Source: Heterodera schachtii (Eukaryota > Nematoda > Chromadorea > Rhabditida > Heteroderidae). From it: a stretch of 64,000 nucleotides of DNA. The stretch lies in NCBI GenBank assembly GCA_023374025.1, contig SIJG01000006.1, positions 457,535 to 521,534 on the forward strand, given 5' to 3'. Below are positions 1-10,124 of the stretch, piece after piece. Made by a program: the position numbers and the translations under genes. Positions within the stretch are counted from its first letter, which is position 1, and each line of letters starts with the position of its first letter. The notes beneath the pieces were generated by a model, which was not told the origin of the DNA, did not search any database, and was given only the letters and a program-made list of their open reading frames with translations.

Positions 1-1190
1 AATTTTTTGGCCTTATAAGAAATTTCTTAGAAAAAAAAACTTATAAGTCTTTCTTCTGAAACCCTTATACTTTGGTTAAATATTAAAAAAATTCTCGTAA
101 AAATATGTGCTAAAATGGGAAAATTGGTACCTAAAAGTTCCGAATTTAGGGAGGTGTAAAATCGAAAATTTTCTTGAAAAAGCAAAAATTATTATGCCAA
201 ATTATTAATGTGATATATAATTTTTAAAAGCAAAAATTCTCATCAAGAAAATAAATAAATAAATTTTGGAGAAAATTTTTTGAAAAATTTTTCATTTCTG
301 AGGGGTATAAATTTAAAAATTTTAGGGTCGTTTATTAGGGGTGTATTTATAGTTTTTATTGCATTTTGTTAATATTTTTGAGGAAAAACGCCAAAATAGG
401 TTAAAATAGTTTTTTTTTAATTTTTAGGTTCTTATGGTTCTAAAAAATAAAAACTTAGAAGATAGGTTCTAAAAACTCGAAACGTAGCTAAACAGCAACC
501 GAAAAAACATGTTTTTCATTTTCAATGAGTTCTTTCGAAAGCATTTTTTGTCCAGAGCTTTTCTGGAGCTCAATGAAATTTTCTGAAATTTTAAAAGTAA
601 ATAGAGAATTCTTAGGGTTATCGAACATATAAATTATTTTTTGCTCAATTCTTTTAATTTTCAAGACTTTAAAATTTTAAATGTTTATAATTAATTATAT
701 ATGCATGACCATTGCAAAAAGCATAGCATTTTCAATGCTTTCTAACTTTTTTTTTATACTTAAGTAAAAATTCAGGAAAATCATTTTCTGAAAGAGAACA
801 ATTAAAGACTATTGAATTATCCCACGAAATATTAATTTGGTTGAATTTGAGCCAAGTTATGAATGTAAATATATATATGTATTACCAATTTTTTGTTTTC
901 AAACACATTTTGGCGGATTTGAGAAAAGCACTAGCATCAAGTTGACCATTAAAGTCTGATTTTATTAATTTTTAATGCTTATAATTTTTAATGAATTTTA
1001 ATCCCAAATAACTAATTACCAAAAAGCGACCAGAAATTACACAAACATTTTAAATGCACTAATAAGCGAGAAAATGAAAATCCTTGAAACTCCCATAATA
1101 CTGAACTCCTTATTTAAAAGTTTAAAAAAATTATACAACAAAATAATTAATAAATTTGTCAATAAATTAAATTTTCTGGAAAATTTTAAA
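1..1190. other. AT-rich intergenic DNA with one decayed repeat end
   Basis: I see no gene here. Around 700-870 there is a stretch shared with 7740-7911: a CATTGCAAAAAGCATAGCA motif, a poly-T stretch, then TTGAGCCAAGTTATGAAT. It is one end of the inverted-repeat element annotated at 7588-7911, without a clear partner end. The motif TTAGGGGTGTATTT near 336 belongs to another dispersed repeat that recurs near 6180, 20,220 and 53,160. Confidence 0.6.
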
Positions 1191-1193
1191 GCT

Positions 1194-1875
1194 TCATAAA
1201 AATTCAAATGCCTCCATTGGTTTCCATCTGCAAATATTCTTTGCCGAAGTATTTAACATTTCGGCAATTTCCTTGTCACTTATTTTTGGATTTTCTTTTT
1301 TAATTTGCCAATAAATTTTCATTTTTTCAATTTTTTCATTCTTCGTTATAAATTTACTCATTCCAAATTGTTTCTTCCATTCCATAATTGTTGTATAACT
1401 TACTCCAATTTTCTTACAAATTTCGGCGTAATTTTTGAACCATTCTTTTAACGAATATTTTCCTTTTTGTTTATATTCATTTGCCATTTCAATAAATTTC
1501 TGCACAATTTCTAATTTTTGTTCATCACTTTTTGATTTGTGACAGTTCTTTTTTTGGAGACCAAATTCTTTAATCCATTTTTTAATATAATTATGATTTG
1601 TCCCCAAATTTTTCGCTATTTTTGAATTAATTTTGTCCCATTCTTTTGTTGAATATTTTCTTCCTTTTTGCTTAATTTTCTCTTTTATTTTATTATATTT
1701 TCTTATTATTTCCCGTTTATTCTGTTCATTTTGCATTTTTTGTTCGTTTTCTTCCCATTTTTCTCCAAATATTTCATCAAATGACCTTTGTTGCAGTTTT
1801 TTATTTTCTGATTCATTCGAAGTAATTAGGGCAATTAAAATTAATCAAACAGAATAATAACAGAAAAAATTTCAT
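1194..1875 (-). pseudogene. Secreted HTH-repeat family, copy A (frameshifted in the signal peptide)
   Basis: The family ATG lies at 1875-1873, as in the intact copy at 6566-7237, and the first 11 codons form a hydrophobic leader. A 4-base AATT duplication near 1840 then shifts the frame. The family frame resumes at once and stays open through the FDEIFGEKWEE block (about 1745-1790) and all three helix-turn-helix units down to 1194. The longest clean reading frame, starting at an internal ATG (MQNEQNK), is 180 residues. The C-terminus is also altered: a deletion of about 30 bp removes the family ending (AKFGEENFQF) and reads into what is 3' flank in the other copies, giving RWKPMEAFEFL. If translated from the internal Met it would lack a signal peptide. 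It is probably a recent pseudogene, or a cytosolic derivative if the frameshift is a sequencing error. Confidence 0.75.
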
Positions 1876-1956
1876 TTTTCCCGTTTATTTTCCAAATATG
1901 AATCTTATTATGTTTTTTTTTTGTTTTCTTAAATATATCCAAATTATTCATTTTTG

Positions 1957-2015
1957 TCAATTAAGAGCCTTTTTATTCACATGAAAAAATAACAACTCTC
2001 TTCTGATCTCTGGTA
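1957..2015 (-). promoter_or_regulatory. Conserved upstream block of the HTH family (copy A)
   Basis: This block ahead of copy A contains, read on the minus strand, GAGAGTTGTTATTTTTTCAT followed by GTGAATAAAAAGGC. The same block occurs at a similar distance upstream of the copies at 3992, 7237, 9819 and 15,419. Conservation outside the coding region suggests either promoter function or simply that the duplicated unit includes this flank. The sequence alone does not separate these. Confidence 0.4.
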
Positions 2016-3310
2016 AAAATTGATTTGAAAAAAGGAAAAAAGATAATAAATTCTTTCCTATTGACCATTTATTTAAAAGAAATTTTTATATTAAATAATT
2101 TTTTTTTATTCTATTGATTAATAAAAGAAGGAAAATAATTAAATTGTTTTTGGAAAATATGTAAAATGAAAATCCAAAAGTGAGTGTTTAGAAAATTACA
2201 AAAACGATGAAAATTAGTATTTCAAGCATTCTCCAACTCCACTTGTAGAAAATTAGTTTAAAAAAAGTCAATCGAATTTTTAATTTAAAAAAGTCATTAA
2301 ATTTTGTCCGTTTAAATACATATTCGAAGCATATTTTATTTAGAAATTTATTTATTTAATAAAAAATAAGCAATTTTATTAAAATATATAAATATTTATT
2401 TCTATAAGATAGGAATATTTGAATTTAATTTAATTTTAAATTTAATTGCCAATTAATAAATCCATAACTAGCACAAACATAATTATCTGGATTTTAAATT
2501 TTATTTGAAATTTAACATAATATTCGAAAATCTTTGTGTTTTCCTCCAATCTATCAAAGATGGTATGAATTATTTGAAGTTTAACAATTTTCATGCATTT
2601 CAGCAATCTTACATTTTTGTATGACCATAAAAAATATGGATATATTTAATTCCTCAACCAATTTTAATTTATTTAAATACATAGAAAGCCTAAAGATTTC
2701 TCTGTTATTTTGCAAAAATTTTATTTTTTTATTATTTTTAAAAAGTTATACACAAAATTATTGAGTCAAAATTTTCGGGTTTTTTTGGTTATAACTTTTT
2801 TCTTTGCTAGATTCAGAGGATACGTTGAACTATCGCCAAATAAAAAGTTTCATTAATTTTAATAGTTATAATAGCTTAGTTATGATTTATTATTGAAAAT
2901 AAAATTTAATTAATAATTAATTTAAAAATCAACAATCTTTTGGTATTAAGCGATCAGAAATTCGAATATAATTAAAAGACACTAATAAGCAAGATCATAC
3001 TAATGCTAAAAGCAGTTTCAATAAATAGTGAATTTTTATATTTTATTGAAATTTAATCGCAAATCATTTCATAAAAAGTGATCAGCCAGAGCAACCGAAT
3101 GATGAAGAAATCAATTTTTACCACCATAACTTTAGTAAAATTTTATTCCTATTTTTTAATCGACTTAAAAATTCAAAAGGAACAAAGAATTTTTTTCGCA
3201 AATTTAAAACCTAAATAAATATAGGACCAGCAAAACAATTTAAGTAAAATTTGTTGTCAATAAATGAAATTTTATGGAAAATTTGCTGGCAATGTTTTGA
3301 TAAAAATTCA
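2016..3310. other. AT-rich spacer between copies A and B
   Basis: No coding sequence is supported. The stretch from 2016 to about 2260 is the distal 5' flank shared with the other family copies (for example GAAAATATGTAAAATGAAAATCC near 2152, repeated near 4274 and 10,080). The rest is low-complexity A+T DNA. Around 2790-2880 there is a short segment (TTATAACTTTTTTCTTTG) shared with the inverted-repeat element in the intron at 21,243-21,561. Confidence 0.5.
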
Positions 3311-3319
3311 ATTGCCTTC

Positions 3320-3992
3320 TAAAATTGAAAATTTTCTTCTCTAAATTTGACTTTCCATTTGCCAATGTTCTGTGCCGAAGTATTTATCATTTTGGCAATT
3401 TTCTGGTCACTATTTTTCGGTTTTCTTGTTTATGTGCCAATAAATTTTCATTTTTTTCCAATTTTTCTTTTTCAGTTATAAATTTACTCATTCCAAATTG
3501 TTTCTTCCATTTACTAATTGTTCCATGGCTAACTCCGATTTTCTTACAAATTTTATCATAATTTTGGTGCCATTCTTTTGCCGAATATTTCCCTATTTGC
3601 TTAAATTCATTTTTCATTGCAATAAATTTTTGAACAATTTCTAATTTTTATTCATCACTTTTTGATTTGTGACATTTCTTTTTTTGGAGACCAAATTCTT
3701 TAGTCCATTTTTGTATATAAGTTTTATTTGTCCCCAATCCTTTCGCTATTTTAATATTAATTTTATTCCATTCTTTTTTTGGATATTTTCTTCCTTTTTG
3801 TTTAATTTTCTCTTTTATTTTATAATACTTTCTTATTATTTCCCGTTTCTTCTGTTCGTTTTGCGCTTTTTCTTCCCATTTTTCTCCAAATATTTCATCA
3901 AATGACTTTTGTTGCAGTTTTTTATTTTCTGATTCAATTTGACTAATTAGGGCAATTAAAATCAAACAGAATAATAAAAGTAATAATTTCAT
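3320..3992 (-). pseudogene. Secreted HTH-repeat family, copy B (nonsense and frameshift)
   Basis: The start at 3992 gives the full family leader (MKLLLLLFCLILIALISQ), the FDEIFGEKWEEK block and the first helix-turn-helix unit. A TAA at 3650-3648 then replaces the CAA codon found in sister copies (SKSDEQK becomes SKSDE-stop). The second unit continues in the same frame to about 3450. A frameshift there sends the track into an early stop near 3387, while the family C-terminus can still be read in another frame to about 3320. The first 100 codons are almost identical to the intact copy at 6566-7237, so the two shared sequence recently by duplication or gene conversion. A truncated secreted product of 114 residues could still be made. 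Confidence 0.8.
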
Positions 3993-4077
3993 TTTCCCGG
4001 GATTATATTCCTAAACATGAATTTATTTAATGTTTTTATTTTCTTAAATAAATTCACTTTATTAATTTAAGTCAATT

Positions 4078-4136
4078 AAGAGCATTTTTATTCACATGAA
4101 AAAACCATAACTCTCTTCTGATCTCCGGCAAAAAAT
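4078..4136 (-). promoter_or_regulatory. Conserved upstream block of the HTH family (copy B)
   Basis: This is the same TTTTTTCATGTGAATAAAAA-type block as in the sister copies, about 90-140 bp upstream of the ATG at 3992. It is followed further upstream by the shared GATCTCCGGC segment. Confidence 0.4.
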
Positions 4137-4394
4137 TGATTTGAAAAAAGGAAAAATAATAATATGTATATTCTTCCCTACTGACCATTTATTTAATCTT
4201 TTTTTTTATTAAATCATTTCTTTTTTTCTATTTTATTGATTAAAAAAGGAAAATAATTAATTATTATATTTTTTGGAAAATATGTAAAATGAAAATCCGA
4301 AAGTGAATGTTTAGAAAATTGCAAAATGATGAAAATTAGTGGTGGTTCAAGCATTCTCCACCTCCGATTGTAGAAATTTAGTTTCAAAAAAAGC

Positions 4395-4535
4395 AAAGGT
4401 TATTTAAGCAAACGGCTTAACTGCCTTAATCTCCGTTGAGATCAGCAGGCAACAGTAGGGCACGAAGAGAATGGAAGACGGTTCGAGTAAATGGCTTAAC
4501 AGCCAAAATCTTCACTCGAAAATGATCATTTTCGA
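4395..4535. other. GC-richer unidentified insert between copies B and C
   Basis: This block (AAACGGCTTAACTGCC, CAGCAGGCAACAGTAGGGCA) is clearly less AT-rich than its surroundings and contains the near-repeat GGCTTAAC twice, at about 4409 and 4493. It interrupts the upstream flank shared by the other family copies, so it is probably a mobile-element fragment. I could not identify it. Confidence 0.35.
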
Positions 4536-4835
4536 CAGTTTTAATTAAAAAAATCGTAAAAATTTTCCACTTGGGATTCTGTTTTTTTATTTACAAATTT
4601 AATAATTGTGATGATTTTTGATGAAGAAATCAATTTTTACCACCATAACTTTAGTAAAATTTATTCCTATTTTTTAAATCGACTTAAAAACTCAAAAGGA
4701 ACAAAGAATTTTTTTCGCAAATTTAAAACTTAAATAAATATAGGACCAGCAAAACAATTTAAGTAAAATTTGTTGTGAATAAATGAAATTTTATGGAAAA
4801 TTTGCTGGCAATGTTTTGATAAAAATTCAATTGCC

Positions 4836-5527
4836 TTCTAAAATTGAAAATTTTCTTCTCCAACTTTGGCTTTCCATCTGCGAATGTTCTGTGCCGGAGT
4901 ATTTATCATTTCGGAAATTTCGTTGTCACTAATTTTTGGATTTTCCATTTTAATTTGCCAATAAATTTTTTCCCATTTTTTCTTCCTCCGTTTTTCTTTT
5001 CTTGTTTATTCCAAATTGTTTCTTCCATCTCTCAATTGTTCCATGGCCAATTCCAATTTTCTTACAAATTTCGGCATAATTTTTATTCCATTCTTTTGCC
5101 GAATATTTTCTTTTTTGTTTAAAACAATTTTTCATTTCAATGAATTGTTGAACAATTTCACATTTTTCTTCATCAGTCTTTGATTTATAGCTTTTTTGTA
5201 TTTGTTTTTGTAGACCAAATTCTTTAATCCATTTTTGAATATAATTTCGATTTGTGCCCAAACTTTTCGCTATTTTAATATTAATTTTATTCCATTCTTT
5301 TCTTGGATATTTTCTTTCTTTTTGCTTAATTTTCTCTTTTATTTTATAATATTTTCTTATTATTTCCCGTTTCTTCTGTTCATTTTGCGCTTTTTCTTCT
5401 TTTCTTCTCATTTTTCTCCAAATATTTCATCAAATGACTTTTGTTTCAATTTTTTATTTTCTGATTCAATTGAAGTAATTAGGGCAATTAAAATTAAAAT
5501 CAAAAATAATAACAATAATAATTTCAT
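4836..5527 (-). pseudogene. Secreted HTH-repeat family, copy C (nonsense and frameshifts)
   Basis: The leader can be read from the ATG at 5527-5525 through the FDEIFGEK block. The following Trp codon is a TGA and a nearby single-base loss changes frame. Translation from an internal ATG at 5411 gives 153 residues covering helix-turn-helix units one and two. A second frameshift near 4975 truncates unit three (EEEKMGKNLLAN then stop), although the rest of the family C-terminus is readable in another frame down to about 4836. The linker NKKRKTEEEK between units two and three is shared only with the copy at 6566-7237, so these two are closest relatives in that part. Confidence 0.8.
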
Positions 5528-5529
5528 TT

Positions 5530-6545
5530 TTCCGGGATTATCTTCCAAATATGAATCTATATTATGTTTTTTTTTTCTTAAATAAATTCACTTTATTAAT
5601 TTAAGTCAATTAATTTTTTATTTTATTGATTAAAAAAGAAAAATATTTAATTAAATTTTTTGGAAATATCTAAAATGAGAATCCGAAAGTGAGCAATTAA
5701 AAATTGCAAACAGTCTTGAGAAAATGTTTTTTAAATTTTCCATTTTTCCATTAAGTAAAGAATTCTAAAACACAAGGGGTGTCTCAGCCCAGGGGCCATA
5801 CGACGGACGATTGGGACAGGGGGGGGGGGTGTCTCAGGCCCAATTTTTCATACGAAGGTCAATTTTCTGCGGCGACGACCTTTTTTTTCTTCTATTCAAA
5901 CCACATTTTTTGCGGCGCGTTTTTTTCAAAAAACTTTTGGGGAAGGGGGCGGGCGGTCCGGCGGTGCCGATAGGCGCCGCCGGCAAAATTTTTAAAATTT
6001 TGTATTGATTCCGCTAAGGAAATTGTGCAAATTTTCGACTTTTTGTGATTAATGCCTAAATGCCTATTTTTGTGCCTGTTTCGCCATTTTTGGCGCCTTT
6101 TATAGGATTTTCGAAAAAACCCTTAGCAAAAATGCAATTAAACACGAAAAACACACCGAAATGGCTCGAAAAATTTTTAGAAAATACACCCTTAATATTT
6201 TATAATTTTATTTTTAAGGTTATTATTGTTTTTGTGAAAGTTTAGTTACAAAAAACGACCCAAACTTGGACCAGAAAATATTGAATTTTTTCGACCAGAG
6301 CAATCGAATGATGAATTTTTGATGCGAAAAGCTCAATTTTTACCTAAATTTGATAAAATCTAATTCTTTTTTTAATTCGACAGAATTCATTTAAAATACA
6401 AAAAAATTTATTTACGAAATTTAAAAAATAAAAATTAATGAAACAAATTAATTTAAATAAAATTTGTCAAATTAAATCAAATAAAATTTGTTAATGTATG
6501 AAATTTTATGTGGAAATTGCTAGCAATGTTTTCAAAAATTCAATT
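5530..6545. repeat. Mobile-element debris with GC-rich core
   Basis: No gene is supported. From 5776 to 5865 a unit of about 55 bp (GGTGTCTCAGCCCA ... CATACGACGG) occurs twice in tandem. The segment 5925-5995 (GGCGGTGCCGATAGGCGCCG) recurs inverted inside the hAT-like element at 37,568-38,482 and partly near 19,441-19,475. The open frames across 5779-6245 come from this GC-rich repeat and look random. The stretch 6290-6545 is the degraded 3' flank shared by family copies. Confidence 0.55.
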
Positions 6546-6565
6546 GCCTTCTAAAATTGAAGATT

Positions 6566-7237
6566 TTATTCTCCAAAGTTGGTGGCTTTCCATCTGCGAA
6601 TGTTCTGTGCCGGAGTGTTTATCATTTCGGCAATTTCTTTGTCACTAATTTTTGGATTTTCCATTTTTATTTGCCAATAAATTTTCATTTTTTCCATTTT
6701 TTCTTCCTCCGTTTTTCTTTTCTTGTTTATTCCAAATTGTTTCTTCCATCTCTCAATTGTTCCATGGCCAATTCCAATTTTCTTACAAATTTCGGCATAA
6801 TTTTGGTGCCATTCTTTTGCCGAATATTTTCTTTTTTGTTTAAAACAATTTTTCATTTCAATGAATTGTTGAACAATTTCACATTTTTCTTCATCAGTCT
6901 TTGATTTATAGCTTTTTTGTATTTGTTTTTGTAGACCAAATTCTTTAGTCCATTTTTGTATATAAGTTTTATTTGTCCCCAATCCTTTCGCTATTTTAAT
7001 ATTAATTTTATTCCATTCTTTTTTTGGATATTTTCTTCCTTTTTGTTTAATTTTCTCTTTTATTTTATAATACTTTCTTATTATTTCCCGTTTCTTCTGT
7101 TCGTTTTGCGCTTTTTCTTCCCATTTTTCTCCAAATATTTCATCAAATGACTTTTGTTGCAGTTTTTTATTTTCTGATTCAATTTGACTAATTAGGGCAA
7201 TTAAAATCAAACAGAATAATAAAAGTAATAATTTCAT
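6566..7237 (-). CDS. Secreted helix-turn-helix-repeat protein, intact copy D (putative effector)
   Basis: This is the only family copy with one uninterrupted frame (223 residues). Residues 1-21 are a classic signal peptide (MKLLLLLFCLILIALISQIE). Residues 30-42 hold the conserved FDEIFGEKWEEK block. Three repeats follow, at about 49-102, 118-170 and 180-222. Each has a helical Lys-rich stretch, then a pattern like KEW..(I/Y)..I.KK.G.....I..W.K.FG; the last reads SDKEIAEMINTPAQNIRRWK. This resembles homeodomain-like helix-turn-helix units of transposase N-termini. The linker NKKRKTEEEK could act as a nuclear signal. The family ending EENFQF is lost because GAA has become TAA. A secreted, basic, potentially DNA-binding protein in a multi-copy family fits a nuclear-targeted effector of a parasite, but that is inference. 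I do not recognise a named gene. Confidence 0.85.
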   Translation of the reverse strand: MKLLLLLFCLILIALISQIESENKKLQQKSFDEIFGEKWEEKAQNEQKKREIIRKYYKIKEKIKQKGRKYPKKEWNKINIKIAKGLGTNKTYIQKWTKEFGLQKQIQKSYKSKTDEEKCEIVQQFIEMKNCFKQKRKYSAKEWHQNYAEICKKIGIGHGTIERWKKQFGINKKRKTEEEKMEKMKIYWQIKMENPKISDKEIAEMINTPAQNIRRWKATNFGE

Positions 7238-7314
7238 TTTCCCGGGATTATATTCCTAAACATGAATTTATTTAATGTTTTTATTTTTTTAAATAAATCC
7301 ACATTATTAATTTA

Positions 7315-7375
7315 AGTCAATTAAGAGCCTTTTTATTCACATGAAAAACTCACAACTCTTAAATGGTCTCCGGTA
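7315..7375 (-). promoter_or_regulatory. Conserved upstream block of the HTH family (copy D)
   Basis: This block lies about 80-135 bp upstream of the intact copy's ATG. Read on the minus strand it contains GTGAGTTTTTCATGTGAATA followed by AAAAGGCTC. It matches the blocks at the other copies and is the best place to look for the family's promoter. Confidence 0.4.
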
Positions 7376-7587
7376 AAAAAATGATTAGAAAAAAAAGATG
7401 ATATATTCTTCCTTACTGACCATTTATTTAAAAGAATTATTATTTTTATGTATTTACAATTTTTAAATGTGATCATAAGAATTGCAATTTTAATTAATGG
7501 AAAAGTTTTTCTTTTATCATTATTTTACTCTTGACAATATTTTTAGTCAGCAGAAAAGAATTTATTCACAAAAATATTTATTAATTT

Positions 7588-7911
7588 TATTCATAACTTG
7601 GCTAAGTTTCAACCAAATTAAATTTTTCATGGTATCATTCAATAGCTTTAATTGTTCAGAATATTATTTTCCGCAATTTTTTACTTAAGTATGAAAAAAG
7701 TTATTGCCATAAAATTACAAAAAAAAATAAGTCATTATTTTTCTATATGCAATGACATTGCAAAAAGCATAGCATGTTCAATGCTTTTTAACTTTTTTTA
7801 TACTTAAGGAAAAATTTTTTTATTAAATTATATTCTGAAGAGTACAATTAAAGCTATCGAATGATACCATTAAATATGAATTTGGTTGAATTTAAGCCAA
7901 GTTATGAATTT
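7588..7911. mobile_element. Inverted-repeat element (MITE-like), ATTCATAACTTGGC family
   Basis: The left end ATTCATAACTTGGCTAAGTT is mirrored at the right end as AATTTAAGCCAAGTTATGAA. The two arms pair imperfectly over more than 100 bp, including TGGTATCATTCAATAGCTTT against AAAGCTATCGAATGATACCA. There is no coding capacity; an open frame at 7497-7688 is incidental. Related elements lie at 56,077-56,543 and probably 21,243-21,561, and a lone end near 840-870. This is a non-autonomous DNA transposon family. Confidence 0.6.
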
Positions 7912-8008
7912 ATTATTTAATTTTTAAAAATGTTCCACCTGCACACTTTCCCATGACACACAATTTGGCTCTGATTTTTCTGAATTTAAACCGGTACTGC
8001 GTCGCTTA

Positions 8009-8525
8009 TACACTAATGGTCAAAAGTATTGCATCAAAAAATTTTTTTCGAAAAATTCGATTTTCTCAAAAAGAAATTGGGCGAAAAAAGTCTAATTTGT
8101 GCACATTAAATAGTGCACTAATTAAAACCCAAAAACTGTCACGATTAGTTTCTTTGCCGTCGAGAAAATCGGTCATGACTCAACCAACCCCCTTTTTGGT
8201 GGGACAAAAGTAATGCACCAAAACATGGATGCACGAATAACTCAATTTTTTATTGATATAAAATTCTGAAAAAAATTTTTGCTAGGCTAACTTTTGATGC
8301 TGATCAAAAAAGTCTTTTGGACCAACTTGATCAGATCACTCTTTCATGGTGATTTGGAAAGTCAAAATGGCTTGAAATCGGGAAAATGTTCGAGAAAAAT
8401 TCCTAGGGGGTTGGGAAAACTTTTCTATAAAACTTGAGTAAGCCTGTCAGATAGAGGACAAAATTCTCTACCGAATTGCCTTTGGGATGGTAGGCCTATG
8501 ACCTATACCCGCAGAGCAGCTTAGG
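8009..8525 (+). mobile_element. Half of a Tc1/mariner-like palindromic element
   Basis: It begins TACACTAATGGTCAAAAGTA, a terminus typical of Tc1/mariner-type elements (TA target, GGTCAAAAGTATT). It matches the first half of the palindromic element at 53,538-54,520 throughout (GAGAAAATCGGTCATGAC, CCCCTTTTTGGTG.GACAAAA, TTTCATGGTGATTTGGAAAG). It ends near the point that is the palindrome centre in the other copy (ACCCGCAGAGC). It encodes no transposase. An 86-residue open frame at 7953-8213 crosses its left edge and is not a gene. Confidence 0.65.
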
Positions 8526-8872
8526 GTATCAAAAAAAATTAACCCCAAATAACTACCCCAAAAACTATCAGAAATTCTACAAATATTTGAAGGCACTACT
8601 AATAAGTAAGGATATGCTAATCCTATAAGCAGACTCCCCATTAAATTAGTTTTAATTTTTTATGATTTTTTAATTACCATGTTTATTGAATTAGTACCCC
8701 AGGGGGCCTCTGTTTTTCAACCCCATTCGAAAGTGGGTTCTAATTCAGTAAATATAATTTTATAATTTTTGTAAAAAGTAAATCGCAAATAATATCTCAA
8801 AAATAATTACAAGTTTAAGAGCCGATAATTTTGAATTTTTGTCTTGAACAAAATTTATGCAACAAAATAATT

Positions 8873-8946
8873 TAAACTCCAAACTTGGCTTTCCATCTGC
8901 AAATGTTAAATGGCGCAGTATTTATCATTTCAGCAATTTCTTTGTC
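8873..8946 (-). pseudogene. Secreted HTH-repeat family, C-terminal fragment (copy F)
   Basis: Only about 24 codons of the third helix-turn-helix unit remain, readable as DKEIAEMINTAPFNICRWKA then KFG. The fragment is followed by the usual 3' flank and bounded upstream by CACCAAAAAGGGACC, where similarity stops. It lies about 180 bp from the C-terminal end of copy E, so it is a leftover of a separate duplicate. Confidence 0.7.
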
Positions 8947-9125
8947 ACCAAAAAGGGACCAGAAAATTTTGAATTTTTCTCTAACAAAGCAATCGAATGA
9001 AGAATTTTGATGAGAAAGCACACAATTTTTAATTCAAACATTGCTAAAATTTAATTCCTATTTTTAAATCGCCAAAAAACTTAGAAAGAACCAAAAAATT
9101 TTACGCTTATTTTCAAAAATTTATG

Positions 9126-9819
9126 CAACTGCTTCTAAAATTGAAAATTTTCTACACTAAAATTTGATTTTCCATCTCCAAATGTTCTGTGCCGAAATGT
9201 TTATCATTTCAATAATTTTCTGATCACTTATTTTTGATTTTCGTTTTTAATTTGCCAATAAATTTTCATTTTTTCCATTTTTTCTTTCTCAGTTATTCTT
9301 TTACAGCGGCGAATACCAAATTGTTTCTTCCATTTTCTAATTGTTCCAATGCTAACTCCGATTTTCTTGCAAATTTCGGCATAATTTTGTTGCCATTCTT
9401 TTCTTGAATATTTTCTTTTTTGCCTATATTCATTTGTCATTTCAATAAATTTTTGCACGATTTCCCATTTTTGTTCATCACTTTTTGATTTGAGACAGTT
9501 CGTTTTTTGGAGACCAAATTCTTTAATCCATTTTTTAATATAAGTATCATTTGTTTCCAAATTTTTCGCTATTTTAATATTAATTTTATTCCATTCTTTT
9601 GCTGAGTATTTTTTTTCCTTTTTGTTTAATTTTCTCCTTTATAATAAAATATTTTCTAATGATTTCCCGTTTCTTCTGTTCATTTTGCATTTCTTTTTCT
9701 TCTTTTTTTCCCCCATTTTTTCCAAATATTTGATCAAATGATTTATTTTCAAATTCATTTGAAGTAATTAGGACAATTAAAATTAAAATCAAACAGAATA
9801 ATAACAATAATAATTTCAT
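9126..9819 (-). pseudogene. Secreted HTH-repeat family, copy E (two frameshifts)
   Basis: The ATG at 9819 opens a 77-residue frame with a good leader (MKLLLLLFCLILILIVLITS) and a variant FDQIFGKNGGKK block. Frame is lost in a T/A run near 9610. The family frame is picked up downstream and runs from 9560 to 9228, covering the end of unit one and all of unit two. It is lost again after YWQIKNEN at 9228, although the third unit can be followed in another frame to about 9126. Compared with copy G (14,765-15,419), unit one is nearly identical (ETNDTYIKKWIKEFGLQKTN), so these two form a sub-pair. Confidence 0.8.
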
Positions 9820-9892
9820 TTTTCCGGGATTATATTTCCAAATATTAATTGTTAATATTATTTAAATAACAAAATTATTATTTTAGTTTATT

Positions 9893-9950
9893 AAGTCTTT
9901 TTATTCACATGAAAAAATCACAACTCTCTATTCATCGCCGGCAAAAAATT
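9893..9950 (-). promoter_or_regulatory. Conserved upstream block of the HTH family (copy E)
   Basis: This is the TTTTTTCATGTGAATAAAAA-type block, about 75-130 bp upstream of the ATG at 9819, in the same position as in the sister copies. Confidence 0.4.
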
Positions 9951-10124
9951 GATTTGAAAAAAGAAAAAAAGATAATATATTCTTCCCTACTGATCATATT
10001 TATTTAAAAGAAATTTTTTTTATTAAATAATTTCGATTTTTTCTTACTCTTTTGATTAAAAAAATTATTATTTTTTTTTGGAAAATATGTAAAATGAAAA
10101 TCCAAAAGTAAATGATTAAAAATT

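Noticed and set aside
5779..6245. Open frames across the GC-rich block
   Set aside because: Repeat-derived, overlapping in two frames, no protein-like signal, and homopolymer G runs.
3325..7150. Plus-strand open frames over the HTH family copies (3325-3561, 3669-3905, 4844-5122, 5235-5585, 6557-6904, 6956-7150)
   Set aside because: They are Phe/Leu-rich antisense shadows of the minus-strand family and recur only because the family recurs.
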